From Microbacterium sp. SZ1 (GTDB lineage Bacteria > Actinomycetota > Actinomycetes > Actinomycetales > Microbacteriaceae): 64,000 nucleotides of DNA. The stretch spans positions 116,866 through 180,865 of the forward strand of contig NZ_LPVV01000002.1 of the NCBI RefSeq assembly GCF_002362255.1, given 5' to 3'. Shown here in pieces: positions 52,932-61,607 of the stretch. Position 1 is the first letter of the stretch; each line of letters begins with the position of its first letter. A program made the position numbers and the translations under genes. The notes below the pieces were generated by a model. It did not search any database. It saw nothing but the letters and a program-made list of their open reading frames with translations, and had not been told where the DNA came from.

Positions 52932-53267
52932 TCAGGACGCGTCGGCGATCGTGGGATCCCAACGGCGGTGACGTTGCTTCTCGTCGAGGAGGCCCCACAC
53001 GGCCGGTGTGAGCTCGGGGTACTCCAGCGCGATCTGCCGCAGCACGCGGTAGTGACGAGCCTCGTTCGGGCGCACGCCGTCGTTCGCGGTGATGTTGTCG
53101 GCGCGCAGCAGGTACACGACGAGCTCATCGACGCTGGGAAGCTCCTCCATGAACTCCCACGGGTCCTCACCGCCCAAGAGGCGCTCCTGGATGAGCACGG
53201 CGAGCTCGTCCGACGCTTCGGCGCGCAGCACTTCGAGGCTGGCGCGGCGGGGAACGGACTCGGTCAT
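52932..53267 (-). CDS. Small conserved hypothetical protein
   Basis: A 111-aa acidic soluble helical protein with no recognised domain. The segment LGGEDPWEFMEELPSVDELVVYLLRADNITANDG and the Arg/His-rich end EKQRHRRWDPTIA are its notable features. It lies between an MFS transporter and the GrpB gene on the same strand. Confidence 0.75.
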   Translation of the reverse strand: MTESVPRRASLEVLRAEASDELAVLIQERLLGGEDPWEFMEELPSVDELVVYLLRADNITANDGVRPNEARHYRVLRQIALEYPELTPAVWGLLDEKQRHRRWDPTIADAS

Positions 53268-53276
53268 GCTTCCAGC

Positions 53277-54725
53277 CTACGTCTGCTGGCGACGTCCTCG
53301 GCGCTCGACGACCAGTTCGTCCGACATCTCCTCGAGCTCGCGGCCCTTCGTCTCCGGCACCTTGAAGTACACGAAGAAGAACGACAGCAGCGCGAAGAAC
53401 GCGTAGAAGCCGTAGGCGAACGTCAGGCCGATCTCGGCGAAGGCGGGGAACGTGGTCGAGATGAAGAAGTTCGCCGCCCACTGCGCCGCTGCCGCGACCG
53501 CGAGGGCGCCCGCGCGGATCGAGTTCGGGAAGATCTCTCCCAGGAGCACCCAGACCAGCGGACCCCACGTCGCGCCGAAGAACACCACGAAGCCGTTCGC
53601 GCAGATCAGCGCGACCGTCGCCCACGGGTCGGGCAGCGTCGCCGTCCCTTCCGCGTTCAGAGTGCCGAACGAGAACGCCACCGCCATGAGGCCGAGGGTC
53701 ACGGTCATACCGACCGACCCGACGAGCAGCATGATGCGGCGGCCCACCTTGTCGACCAGCAGGATCGCCACGATGGTCACGACGATGTTGGTCACAGACG
53801 TGATCACCGAGGTGAGGAGGGCGCTGGACTCGTCGAATCCGACAGACTGCCACAGCGTCGTCGAGTAGTAGAAGATCACGTTGATGCCGACGAACTGCTG
53901 AAACACCGACAGCAGGATGCCGACCCACACGATCGGCTTCAGCCCGAGGCGGCTGCCGCGCAGATCGCGCAGCGACTCCGACTTCTCGGTGTCGATCGTG
54001 CCCGTGATCTCCTTGATCTTGGCGTCGACGTCGACGGTTCCGGTGACGGTCTGCAGGACTTCGGATGCCCTGTCGATCTCGCCCTTGCGCACGAGATACC
54101 GCGGAGATTCGGGCAGCCGGAGCGACACGAGCCCGTAGACGAGGGCGGGGATCGCCGCGACCATGAACATCCACCGCCAGGCCGTGAGTCCCCACAGCGG
54201 CTGGTCGGCCTGACCGGCGATTCCTGCGAGCAGCGCGTCCGACAATAGTGCGGCGAAGATTCCGGTCACGATCGCGAGTTGCTGCAGCGATCCCAGCCGG
54301 CCGCGGATCGCCGCCGGCGAGACCTCGGCGATGTATGCGGGGGCGATGACGGACGCCGCGCCCACGCCGAGTCCGCCGATCACTCGCCAGATGATGAGGT
54401 CGACGACACTGAACGCCAGGCCTGAGCCGATCGCCGAGATGAAGAACATCGCGGCGGCGACCACCATGACGGGGATACGCCCGCGCTTGTTCGCGATGGG
54501 GCCGGCGAACCAGGCGCCGACCGCGCAGCCGATGAGCGCCGACGACACCGCGAAGCCCTTGAGACCGACGTTGAGGTCGAACCCCGACACGGTTCCTGCG
54601 AGGGCATCCACTGCTCCGTTGATCACCGCCGTGTCGAAGCCGAAGAGGAAGCCGCCGAGGGCTGCCGCGATGCTGACTGCGATCACCCGGCGCTGGATGC
54701 CGGCCGGATTCTGCGCTGTGGACAT
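53277..54725 (-). CDS. MFS sugar porter
   Basis: A 482-aa sugar-proton symporter with 12 membrane segments. It has the family signatures GFLFGFDTAVINGA (first segment), RVIGGLGVGAASVIAPAYIAEVSP, PESPRYLVRKG after segment 6, QQFVGINVIFYYS (segment 7, sugar binding) and PETKGRELEEM at the end. The ATG at 54725 follows GAGGGGG; an ATG seven codons upstream is less likely. The exact sugar is unknown; myo-inositol, xylose or glucose are possible. Confidence 0.94.
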   Translation of the reverse strand: MSTAQNPAGIQRRVIAVSIAAALGGFLFGFDTAVINGAVDALAGTVSGFDLNVGLKGFAVSSALIGCAVGAWFAGPIANKRGRIPVMVVAAAMFFISAIGSGLAFSVVDLIIWRVIGGLGVGAASVIAPAYIAEVSPAAIRGRLGSLQQLAIVTGIFAALLSDALLAGIAGQADQPLWGLTAWRWMFMVAAIPALVYGLVSLRLPESPRYLVRKGEIDRASEVLQTVTGTVDVDAKIKEITGTIDTEKSESLRDLRGSRLGLKPIVWVGILLSVFQQFVGINVIFYYSTTLWQSVGFDESSALLTSVITSVTNIVVTIVAILLVDKVGRRIMLLVGSVGMTVTLGLMAVAFSFGTLNAEGTATLPDPWATVALICANGFVVFFGATWGPLVWVLLGEIFPNSIRAGALAVAAAAQWAANFFISTTFPAFAEIGLTFAYGFYAFFALLSFFFVYFKVPETKGRELEEMSDELVVERRGRRQQT

Positions 54726-54788
54726 TGTCGTCCCCCTCATCCTCACGATGACGCGAGTCTAGAGGACGCCCGCCTCAGCGGGGCGGCA

Positions 54789-55754
54789 TCACGCCGAGCC
54801 GTACCCGGATTGCCCGAGTTCGTCCAGGATGCGGTTGAGGTCCTGAATCGAGGCGAAATCGATCGTGACCTGGCCTTTGCGCGCGCCCAGAGAGATCTTG
54901 ACGCGCGTGTTCAGGCGGTCGCCGAGGCTGCCGGCGACCTCGTCGAGGTATGCGCGGCGTGCGCCGGGGGTCGGCTTCACAGACCGACCGGGAGCCGACG
55001 GAACGCTCTTCGCAGCCTCCTCCGTCGCCCTGACCGAGAGGTCTTCGTTCACGACCTTGTCGGCCAGTCGCTGCATCGCCTCCGGCGAGTCGAGGCTCAG
55101 GATCGCTCGAGCGTGTCCTGCTGTGAGCACGCCGGCGGCGACCCGCTGCTGCACAGGGACCGGGAGTTTGAGGAGGCGGATCGTGTTGCTGATCTGCGGC
55201 CTCGACCGTCCGATACGGGTCGCGAGCTCCTCCTGCGTGATGCCGAAGTCGTCGAGGAGCTGCTGATACGCGGATGCCTCTTCCAGAGGGTTCAGCTCCG
55301 ACCGGTGCAGGTTCTCGAGCAGTGCGTCGCGGAGCAGATCCTCGTCCGCCGTCTCGCGGACGATCGCGGGGATCGCGTCGAGACCCGCTTCGCGCGCGGC
55401 ACGGGTCCGGCGCTCCCCCATGATCAGCTCATAGTCGCCGTCACTGTTCTTGCGCACGACGACCGGCTGCAGCACTCCGAACTCGCGCACGCTGTGCACG
55501 AGTTCGGCGAGGTCCTCGGGGTTGAAGTGCGTACGCGGCTGCCGCGGATTCGGCACTATCTTCTGCGGGTCGACCTGCACGAGATGGATGCCGGGAACGG
55601 CCTCGAGGTCAGGAGTGTCGACCGTCTCGGTGACCGCCTCCTCCGCTGGTCGGACGCTCGCTCCAGGGAAGAAGACGTCCACGGGACGCTCCGCCTGATC
55701 GGCCGTGGGGATCAGGGCCCCGATCCCGCGACCCAAACCGGTGCGCTTCGCCAT
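54789..55754 (-). CDS. parB: Chromosome partitioning protein ParB
   Basis: A 321-aa CTP-dependent DNA clamp that loads at parS. It has an N-terminal GLGRGIGALI motif for ParA interaction, NPRQPRTHF, the CTPase motif GERRTRAA, an HTH with TQEELATRIGRSRPQISNTIRLLKLP, and a C-terminal dimerisation domain ending in ILDELGQSGYGSA. GGAG spacing favours the second ATG (55754); the first overlaps the parA stop as ATGA. Confidence 0.97.
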   Translation of the reverse strand: MAKRTGLGRGIGALIPTADQAERPVDVFFPGASVRPAEEAVTETVDTPDLEAVPGIHLVQVDPQKIVPNPRQPRTHFNPEDLAELVHSVREFGVLQPVVVRKNSDGDYELIMGERRTRAAREAGLDAIPAIVRETADEDLLRDALLENLHRSELNPLEEASAYQQLLDDFGITQEELATRIGRSRPQISNTIRLLKLPVPVQQRVAAGVLTAGHARAILSLDSPEAMQRLADKVVNEDLSVRATEEAAKSVPSAPGRSVKPTPGARRAYLDEVAGSLGDRLNTRVKISLGARKGQVTIDFASIQDLNRILDELGQSGYGSA

Positions 55755-56680
55755 CATTTCTCCTTGCTCTGCGCCGCTGCTCGCGACGCGATCTCGACTG
55801 CGGCCTCACGATAGGCGATCGCGCCGGCCGACTGGCCGTCGTAGGCGATCACGGTCTGTCCGAAACTTGGCGCCTCCGACACCCGCACTGAACGCGGGAT
55901 GACGGTGTCCAGCACCTGTGACGGGAAGTGACTGCGCACCTCATCCGCGACCTGCTGCGCCAGCCGCGTGCGTCCGTCGTACATCGTGAGCAGGATCGTG
56001 GAGAGATGGAGGCCGGGATTCAGGTGCTTCTGAATCATCTGGATGCTTCCCAGCAGCTGGCTCAGACCTTCCAGCGCGTAGTACTCGCACTGGATCGGGA
56101 TGAACACCTCGGATGCCGCAGTGAAGGCATTGATCGTGAGAAGCCCGAGCGACGGCGGGCAGTCGATGATGACGAAGTCCATGCTCGTCGTCTCGAGGTA
56201 GTCGAGAAGCGCTCTGCGCAGCCGATGCTCGCGTGCGACCTGCGCGACCAGTTCGATCTCGGCGCCGGCCAGGTGGATGGTACTGGGGGCGCAGAAGAGG
56301 TTCTCGCTCTCCGGACTCTGCTGCACGATGTCGGCGAGAGGGAACTCTTCGATGAGAACGTCATAGACGCTCGGTGTATCCGCGTTGTGCGGCACGCCCA
56401 GAGCAGTCGACGCGTTGCCCTGCGGATCGAGGTCGATGACGAGCACCTTGGCGCCGAGGCTGGCCAAAGCGGAAGCGATGTTGACAGCACTCGTCGTCTT
56501 GCCCACGCCGCCCTTCTGGTTGGAGATCGTGAAGATGCGGGTGTCCCCCGAGAACTCGACGTGTACGTTCTCCAAGGCCCGGCGACGAGCGGAGAGGTCT
56601 GCGAGTTCCCGCGCGAGCGGCGTGTCCATCCCGAAGGAGTCCTTCGACGATGCCTGTTCGGACTGTTTCACGTGAAACAT
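55754..56680 (-). CDS. parA: Chromosome partitioning ATPase ParA
   Basis: A 308-aa Walker-type ATPase (ParA/Soj). The deviant Walker A is NQKGGVGKTTSAVNIA, followed by VIDLDPQGNASTALG and the switch region DFVIIDCPPSLGLL. An N-terminal extension of about 45 residues precedes the core. Its first codons, MFHVK, are encoded by a parS site that overlaps the start codon. Its 3' end overlaps parB by 4 bp. Confidence 0.97.
   Translation of the reverse strand: MFHVKQSEQASSKDSFGMDTPLARELADLSARRRALENVHVEFSGDTRIFTISNQKGGVGKTTSAVNIASALASLGAKVLVIDLDPQGNASTALGVPHNADTPSVYDVLIEEFPLADIVQQSPESENLFCAPSTIHLAGAEIELVAQVAREHRLRRALLDYLETTSMDFVIIDCPPSLGLLTINAFTAASEVFIPIQCEYYALEGLSQLLGSIQMIQKHLNPGLHLSTILLTMYDGRTRLAQQVADEVRSHFPSQVLDTVIPRSVRVSEAPSFGQTVIAYDGQSAGAIAYREAAVEIASRAAAQSKEK
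56664..56679. other. parS site 1, overlapping the parA start
   Basis: TGTTTCACGTGAAACA is a perfect 16-bp ParB-binding palindrome. It spans the parA start codon and encodes MFHVK, so ParB spreading here could autoregulate parAB. Confidence 0.95.
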
Positions 56681-57057
56681 CCACTCCTTTCGGGGCCGTC
56701 TTCCACTCTAATCGGTCGGTCGGACGTTGCTTGCGTTAGTGCTCGCGTTCTGGCGGCACAGGACTGTCCTCTCCATTCACGAAGCGAGACCCTCCCGATT
56801 CGCAAGACCCCTCCGAGGCTCATTCCCGAGAGCACCCCTCCCCCACGGACCTACCTGCAGGGCCCGTCGCTGCTAGTTCGGTGTACGGACCTGCTCCAGC
56901 CGTTGCGTCGATGTCTGGCGGAGAACTCGGGAGCCTTCGCCCTGATGTTTTCGTAGCATCATCGCTGCCTCCTGACGGCGTCGCGCTGGCTACGGTCACG
57001 TACAGCGTCCGCTCCCAGTTATCGGCATCGCCTGCGCGTCACGCGCTTCGCTCTCAG

Positions 57058-57071
57058 GTTTCACGTGAAAC
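57058..57071. other. parS site 2
   Basis: GTTTCACGTGAAAC, a perfect 14-bp parS core. Confidence 0.95.
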
Positions 57072-57299
57072 GGCCCGGTGATCCGTGGCCGACGTCGCCG
57101 CAGTCTTCCTATCAACGGTCCGCTATCCCCCATCCCCGGTGTCTCTGCTCAGTCTTGCTCCCTCCAGTCCCTCGATGGAGTCACCCCCATCACCATGCAA
57201 ATCCTTCGCTGCGTTCCGTCGCCCCCTCCTCAACCCTGACGCCGTCTCCCCGAACTCCGCTCGACTGTCTTCTCCTCTCCGTTCCCACCCCATCGCTCC

Positions 57300-57420
57300 G
57301 TACGACTACCCGCGTCCGACTTTTCCGTCCGGCTACCCCCGTCCGACCGTCCCGTCCGAGTACTCCCGTCCGGCTGCCCGCGTCGGTCTCCCCCTTTCGA
57401 CCGTCCCGAACCAACCGCCC
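57300..57420 (+). repeat. Degenerate CCGTCCG-rich repeats
   Basis: Units of about 13-15 bp around CCCGTCCGRC repeat with drift. The plus strand is almost purely pyrimidine plus G of CCG. The tract is continuous with the cleaner 14-bp array at 57588. Confidence 0.6.
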
Positions 57421-57587
57421 CATGTGACGTTTCGCGCGCGACGATCCCGATCACTCTCCCCCGCCCGTCCACCTCCCCATCCATCCACTTTCCCCGTCCG
57501 ACCTTCGCGTCAAAACAACTGTCGCCGTGGGAGCGATCCAAGACGGCCACCCCGTGCGACCAGCCCGTCCTACTAGCCAGCCGATCG

Positions 57588-57685
57588 TCTCCATCCGATC
57601 GTTCCGATCCGATCGTTCCGATCCGATCGTTCCGATCCGACCGTCTCTATCCGACCGTCTCCATCCGGCCGTGCCCCTCGGACCG
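57588..57685 (+). repeat. 14-bp tandem repeat array
   Basis: Seven head-to-tail 14-bp units with consensus TTCCGATCCGATCG. Units 2 and 3 are identical (57602-57615, 57616-57629) and divergence increases to the right. The array lies between parS sites 2 and 3. Confidence 0.85.
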
Positions 57686-57855
57686 TCCCCACGGGGTGTC
57701 CTGGTCTGACCTTCCGCCGCCGCATCCTCCCTAGGGACACCCCCGTGTCGCCGGCTTCAAACCCGAGCCGCTGTCAACGTGGCGTGCCGCTCTGACACGC
57801 CGAGCCGCGCATTCCGGGCTTGCATCGCCGCTGTCTAGCGCGACACTGTCTGCGA

Positions 57856-57871
57856 TGTTTCACGTGAAACA
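57856..57871. other. parS site 3
   Basis: TGTTTCACGTGAAACA, a perfect 16-bp palindrome. Confidence 0.95.
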
Positions 57872-58404
57872 CGGGGTATCCCGTAGTCGGTCGCTCGAAG
57901 TCGCCGTTCGCCACCAGACCGCGCCTCCCGTTTCGATCCGCATGGAGGTTGAACGAACCCTCCGCCACGGCCGTGGAGCGCAGCGGATCGTTACTAGGGC
58001 CGTCGCGATCCCTGGGTCAGCTACTCCTACCCACTCGGGGCCTTGCGCGGGATCTGATGCTGCGCGAGCGATGGTGTGGTGAAACCACGTTCAACGGAGC
58101 CGTCGCTCTACACCCAGGAGAGGACCGGTCACCATCCAGTCAGACAACTCCCATGTCGCGACGCGCCGAGGTCGAATGTCGCGACTTCTTCTTGCCGCTC
58201 GGTCTCGCCGCATTCGGGCTCCGGGTGGTGCACCATGTGATAGCTGATCCATCGATCGCTGAGCGCATCACCGGGCGCGCCCACCGCTCGCGCGGCGGCT
58301 GGCGCATCCGCATCCCGGCGCAGCACACCCGCATCGCCACCGCCCCTCTGTCCAGGGTCGGTCAGATCCGGACTCAACTCAGTACGGCATAACCGACACG
58401 GGAC

Positions 58405-58418
58405 GTTTCACGTGAAAC
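58405..58418. other. parS site 4
   Basis: GTTTCACGTGAAAC, a perfect 14-bp core. Confidence 0.95.
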
Positions 58419-58624
58419 GGTCACACATGCCCCCACCCACGCAAGGACGCGCACACCTGCGGAGTTCTGAGCTTGTCGATTCGGCGCTGATGAGGAGGGC
58501 TTGCGGGCCTCAGCCTGTTCTCACGCACCAACTGCTCGCTCGCCGGCACCATAGCGGCGGCCGCGTCGACCTAGCTCACTGCCGCCGCGACCCACCGCGC
58601 CTCGCGGGGCCTGCAGACGCGCGA

Positions 58625-58640
58625 TGTTTCACGTGAAACG
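58625..58640. other. parS site 5, overlapping the kinase stop codon
   Basis: TGTTTCACGTGAAACG contains the perfect 14-bp core at 58626-58639. The stop codon of the small kinase (58629-58631) lies inside it. Confidence 0.95.
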
Positions 58641-59087
58641 GCGGGGTGCGTGTAGGAAATGGCGAATGCGCTCAACGGTCTCGGCGACCGGATGCGTGGT
58701 ACTGATCTCCGCCGTCGCGGTCGCCCGGAGCAGGGGCTCAACCGACGCCGTGTACTCGAGGATCTCCTGTCGCTCGGCTTCTGTCTTGCCGTACGGGTTC
58801 CCATAACGACGAGCGATCCGCTCGATCATCACCGATGTCGGAACGGACAGCAGGATGACGTGGTCGAAGGCGTCATACAAGAGTCCCTGGTTCTCGACGG
58901 TCCCCGCAACGACGACATCTTCGTGCTCATCAAGCAGAGACCGAACCCGGTCGAGATCCCACAGCTCTCGTGAGACCTTCCACTCTCCGGAGTCGGTGTC
59001 GACGGCCATCACTCCGTCAGCCGCCAGGGCGGCGACGACGGTCGACTTGCCGACCCCCGACATCCCCGTCACCAGAACGCGCGCCAC
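58629..59087 (-). CDS. Small P-loop kinase/ATPase
   Basis: A 152-aa P-loop protein of the AAA/shikimate-kinase-like or adenylate-kinase-like group. Walker A is GMSGVGKST near the N-terminus; AVDTDSGEW and a VVVAGTVENQGLLYDAFDHVILLSVP stretch follow, with RIARRYGNPYGK as a likely lid. It probably phosphorylates a small molecule, but the substrate is unknown. GTG 59087 starts the Rossmann strand directly; the TTG further upstream would add nine unlikely residues. Its last codons and stop are part of parS site 5. Confidence 0.82.
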   Translation of the reverse strand: MARVLVTGMSGVGKSTVVAALAADGVMAVDTDSGEWKVSRELWDLDRVRSLLDEHEDVVVAGTVENQGLLYDAFDHVILLSVPTSVMIERIARRYGNPYGKTEAERQEILEYTASVEPLLRATATAEISTTHPVAETVERIRHFLHAPRRFT

Positions 59088-59117
59088 GTCCCAACCTATC
59101 TCGAAGCTTTCCAAAAG

Positions 59118-59131
59118 GTTTCACGTAAAAC
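59118..59131. other. Degenerate parS site 6
   Basis: GTTTCACGTAAAAC differs from the parS core at one position (G to A). It lies just upstream of the kinase start. Confidence 0.7.
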
Positions 59132-59220
59132 ACGGCGGAACATCGAGCGACATCGACCTCCTTGCCCGCAGCCGGCGAGCGAAGCAAGACGCTGCCACCA
59201 GGTCACCTCACCAGCTGAAC

Positions 59221-59350
59221 GTGCTCCCTGCACGCGCACGGGCAGGCGAGCACCACACGAGAGCGGAGGTGTGTGCTCCGAATGAGCATCGGGAGGGGCC
59301 CGCGAAGCGGGAGGGTCCCTGCTCTGCGAATGAAGAGCACACACCGCAGC
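59221..59350. other. Large structured intergenic element downstream of rsmG
   Basis: Two hairpins: 59221-59231 with 59242-59253 (one bulge), and a long one closed by GGTGTGTGCTC (59268-59278) with its exact complement (59335-59345). The long one encloses an inner CCCGC-GAA-GCGGG stem. CGAATGA recurs at 59279 and near 59326. It may be a terminator complex for the rsmG transcript or a structured RNA. The 295-bp gap contains no gene. Confidence 0.6.
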
Positions 59351-59382
59351 GGCGGCCCGAGATGCTCAACTCAACCGAAGGA

Positions 59383-60015
59383 TCAGGAACGGACGAAAGC
59401 CCGCACCACGCGAGTGACCTCGGTCTCAGGCAGCACTCCCTCACCCAGTACCTCGACCCGAACATCCGACAGGCGGTGCTTCTTGATCTGCTTCTGCGCT
59501 GCGTCGATCTCATTAGCAGCGTTCTTGCCTTTGAGGAGGACCAACTCTCCCCCGCTGCGCACGAGCGGTGCGGTCCACGGCAGTAGAGTGCGGAGAGCGC
59601 TCACGGCACGGGCGGTCACGACGTCGAATCCCTCGGGGCGGTCCACTTCCTCGGCGCGTGCGCGAAGGACTTCCACGTTGTCGAGGCCGAGTGCGCTCAT
59701 CTGCTCCGTGAGCCAGGTCACGCGACGTTCCATGGGCTCGACGAGGGTGAAGCGCACATCAGGGCGCGCGATGGCGAGCACCAGTCCTGGAAGTCCGGCA
59801 CCCGACCCCACATCGGCGACCTCTCCATGGAACAGCGGGGCGGCGATGGCGCTGTTGAGAACATGCCTCGTCCAGAGTCGAGGAAGCTCGAGCGGTCCGA
59901 TGAGTCCACGCTCTTCACCCTGATCAGCGAGAGCGGTCGTGAACTGACGAGCGATGTCGATACGGTCGCCGAACAGCTCAGCCGCCGACGACGGCTCCGC
60001 TTCGAGCTCACTCAC
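59383..60015 (-). CDS. rsmG: 16S rRNA (guanine(527)-N7)-methyltransferase RsmG
   Basis: A 210-aa SAM methyltransferase (GidB) that methylates G527 of 16S rRNA; loss can give low-level streptomycin resistance. The SAM motif is VADVGSGAGLPGLVLAIARPD; RHVLNSAIAAPLF precedes it and ARAVSALRTLLPW follows, both typical. It starts at GTG 60015, 30 bp after the jag stop, with parS site 7 between the two genes. Confidence 0.96.
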   Translation of the reverse strand: MSELEAEPSSAAELFGDRIDIARQFTTALADQGEERGLIGPLELPRLWTRHVLNSAIAAPLFHGEVADVGSGAGLPGLVLAIARPDVRFTLVEPMERRVTWLTEQMSALGLDNVEVLRARAEEVDRPEGFDVVTARAVSALRTLLPWTAPLVRSGGELVLLKGKNAANEIDAAQKQIKKHRLSDVRVEVLGEGVLPETEVTRVVRAFVRS

Positions 60016-60030
60016 GGACAGGTCCTCGAT

Positions 60031-60044
60031 GTTTCACGTGAAAC
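60031..60044. other. parS site 7, between jag and rsmG
   Basis: GTTTCACGTGAAAC, a perfect core, lies in the 30-bp gap between the jag stop and the rsmG start. Confidence 0.95.
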
Positions 60045-60045
60045 G

Positions 60046-60537
60046 TCAGTGACGACGCAGGACCGTGTGGCGGTCCGCGCCCTCGCCGTACGACTCGGAG
60101 ACGAGCCCGTGTTCCGCTGCGATGTCGTGCACCAGCTTGCGCTCGTAGCTCGACATGGCCGGCAACGACGCCTGCGATGCGCCGTCCTCGAGCTTGGCGG
60201 CAGCAGCACTCACGAGCGTCTCGAGCTGACGACGACGCGTGTCCCGCGACCCGCCGATGTCGAGGATCAAGCGCGAGAACGAACCGGTCTTGTTCTGCAC
60301 GGCCAGGCGCGTCAGCTCCTGCAGCGCCTGGACGGTGTCGGGCGCCGACAGCAGCGCGAGGGCGTCACCCTCAGCTTCGACCGAGACGTAGGCACGTCCC
60401 TGCCGCACGTCGAGGTTCAGGTCACCGTCGATGTCGGCGATGTCGAGGAGTTCCTCGAGGTAGTCGGCGGCGACGTCGCCCTCGTTCTCCAGCTGAGCGA
60501 CCGTCGGCTCGACGGTCTCGGTCAGGTTGTCGGTCAT
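60046..60537 (-). CDS. Jag/KhpB-type RNA-binding protein (R3H domain)
   Basis: A 163-aa protein with a KH-like domain (about 30-95; ADYLEELLDIADIDGDLNLDV, then TRLAVQNKTGSFSRLILDIGG) and a C-terminal R3H domain with MSSYERKLVHDIAAEHGLVSESYGEGADRHTVLRR-type sequence. It is shorter than Bacillus Jag because the N-terminal Jag-N domain is absent. It overlaps yidC by ATGA. Role: RNA binding linked to cell-wall regulation. Confidence 0.93.
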   Translation of the reverse strand: MTDNLTETVEPTVAQLENEGDVAADYLEELLDIADIDGDLNLDVRQGRAYVSVEAEGDALALLSAPDTVQALQELTRLAVQNKTGSFSRLILDIGGSRDTRRRQLETLVSAAAAKLEDGASQASLPAMSSYERKLVHDIAAEHGLVSESYGEGADRHTVLRRH

Positions 60538-61604
60538 GAACCGCTCCCCTTCTTCTTCGCACGCTTCTTGCCGACCGGCTGCTGACGCTTCGGAGCCTCG
60601 GCCTTGATGCGCTCCGCCTCCTCCAGCAGTCGCTTCTGCTCCGCCTCGTAGCTCGCCATCGAGACGACCTTGCCCGACGAGTCGATCGCCTTTCCCTTGC
60701 GAGCGAGGCGCTCTTCCCGTGCCTTGGCTGCGTCCGAGCCGGGGGTCGGCATTTCGCGGATCACGAGGAACTGCTGCCCCATCGTCCAAAGGTTCGAGAT
60801 GAACCAGTAGATGACGACGCCGAGCGGGAAGAACACACCCGAGAAGATGAAGCCCAGTGGCAGCACGTAGAGCATGATCTTCTGCATCTGGTACGCCTGG
60901 CCCGTCTTGGCCTCGGGCGACAGGTTCTTCGAGATGATCTGCAGCTGCGTGAAGAACTGCGACGCGATCATGAGCACCACGAGAGTGACGAGGATGATGA
61001 TCGCGGTGGTGTTCTGCGCGTCGATCGCATTGCCGAGCGTCTCGTGCAGCGACGCGACGCCGAACAGCTTCGCGTCGTAGAACTCCTTGGTCAGCTCCGC
61101 GTTGAGGAGACCGACACCACCGATCTCGAGCCGCGCGTGCTTGCTCACATCGCTGAGCACGCTGTACAGCGAGAAGAACACCGGCATCTGCACGAGAAGA
61201 GGCAGACAGCTCGACATCGGCGTCGTGCCGTGCTTCTTGTACAACGCCATCGTCTCGCGGCTCATCGCCTCACGGCTGAGCTGGTCCTTCTTACCGCGAT
61301 ACTTCTCCTGCACTTTTCGCAGTTCAGGAGCGATTTCCATCATCTTTCGCTGGCTCTTGATCTGCTTCACGAAGAGCGGGATGAGGGCAGCGCGGACCAC
61401 GATCACGAGGCCCACGATCGACAGCACCCAGGTGAGCCCGGATGCCGCGGGCATGCCGACCGCGGTCAGCAGCCAGTGCCAGGCGACGAGCACCATCTCG
61501 ACGAGCCACTTGAGCGGCCACAGGATGGTCCCGAGCAGATCGAAACCGCCGGAAGCGGGCTCCGGCGAGGGGGTGGTACTGGCGAGCAGAAGGTCTAGAC
61601 CCAC
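60534..61604 (-). CDS. yidC: Membrane protein insertase YidC
   Basis: A 356-aa Oxa1/YidC insertase. It has five or six membrane segments; the core AALIPLFVKQIKSQRKMMEIAPELRKVQ includes the conserved positive residue in the groove, and GTTPMSSCLPLLVQMPVFFSLYSVL follows. The C-terminal tail is basic and Lys-rich, as needed for ribosome contact. GTG 61604 follows GAAAGGAT. It lies 3 bp after yidD. Confidence 0.97.
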   Translation of the reverse strand: MGLDLLLASTTPSPEPASGGFDLLGTILWPLKWLVEMVLVAWHWLLTAVGMPAASGLTWVLSIVGLVIVVRAALIPLFVKQIKSQRKMMEIAPELRKVQEKYRGKKDQLSREAMSRETMALYKKHGTTPMSSCLPLLVQMPVFFSLYSVLSDVSKHARLEIGGVGLLNAELTKEFYDAKLFGVASLHETLGNAIDAQNTTAIIILVTLVVLMIASQFFTQLQIISKNLSPEAKTGQAYQMQKIMLYVLPLGFIFSGVFFPLGVVIYWFISNLWTMGQQFLVIREMPTPGSDAAKAREERLARKGKAIDSSGKVVSMASYEAEQKRLLEEAERIKAEAPKRQQPVGKKRAKKKGSGS

Positions 61605-61607
61605 CGT

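Larger units (their letters stand above)
56681..58628. other. Noncoding centromere-like region with parS sites and a pyrimidine-rich tract
   Basis: Nearly 2 kb between parA and the small kinase contains no credible gene. It carries four parS sites, or six counting the two at its borders. About 57100-57720 is strongly pyrimidine-biased on the plus strand with tandem repeats. Frames starting MFHVK are simply parS sequence. A possible short frame at 58153-58392 has no supporting signal. Confidence 0.7.

Noticed and set aside
57085..57576. 163-aa plus-strand frame with Pro-rich repeats (YPRPTFPSG units)
   Set aside because: It follows from the pyrimidine-rich tandem repeats; codon use is unlike real genes here and no ribosome binding site precedes it.
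57855..58082. Frame starting MFHVKH, like a ParA N-terminus
   Set aside because: The first residues are just parS sequence; nothing after them resembles a protein family.
58153..58392. 79-aa plus-strand frame in the parS region
   Set aside because: No ribosome binding site, no recognisable domain, and codon pattern unlike neighbouring genes.
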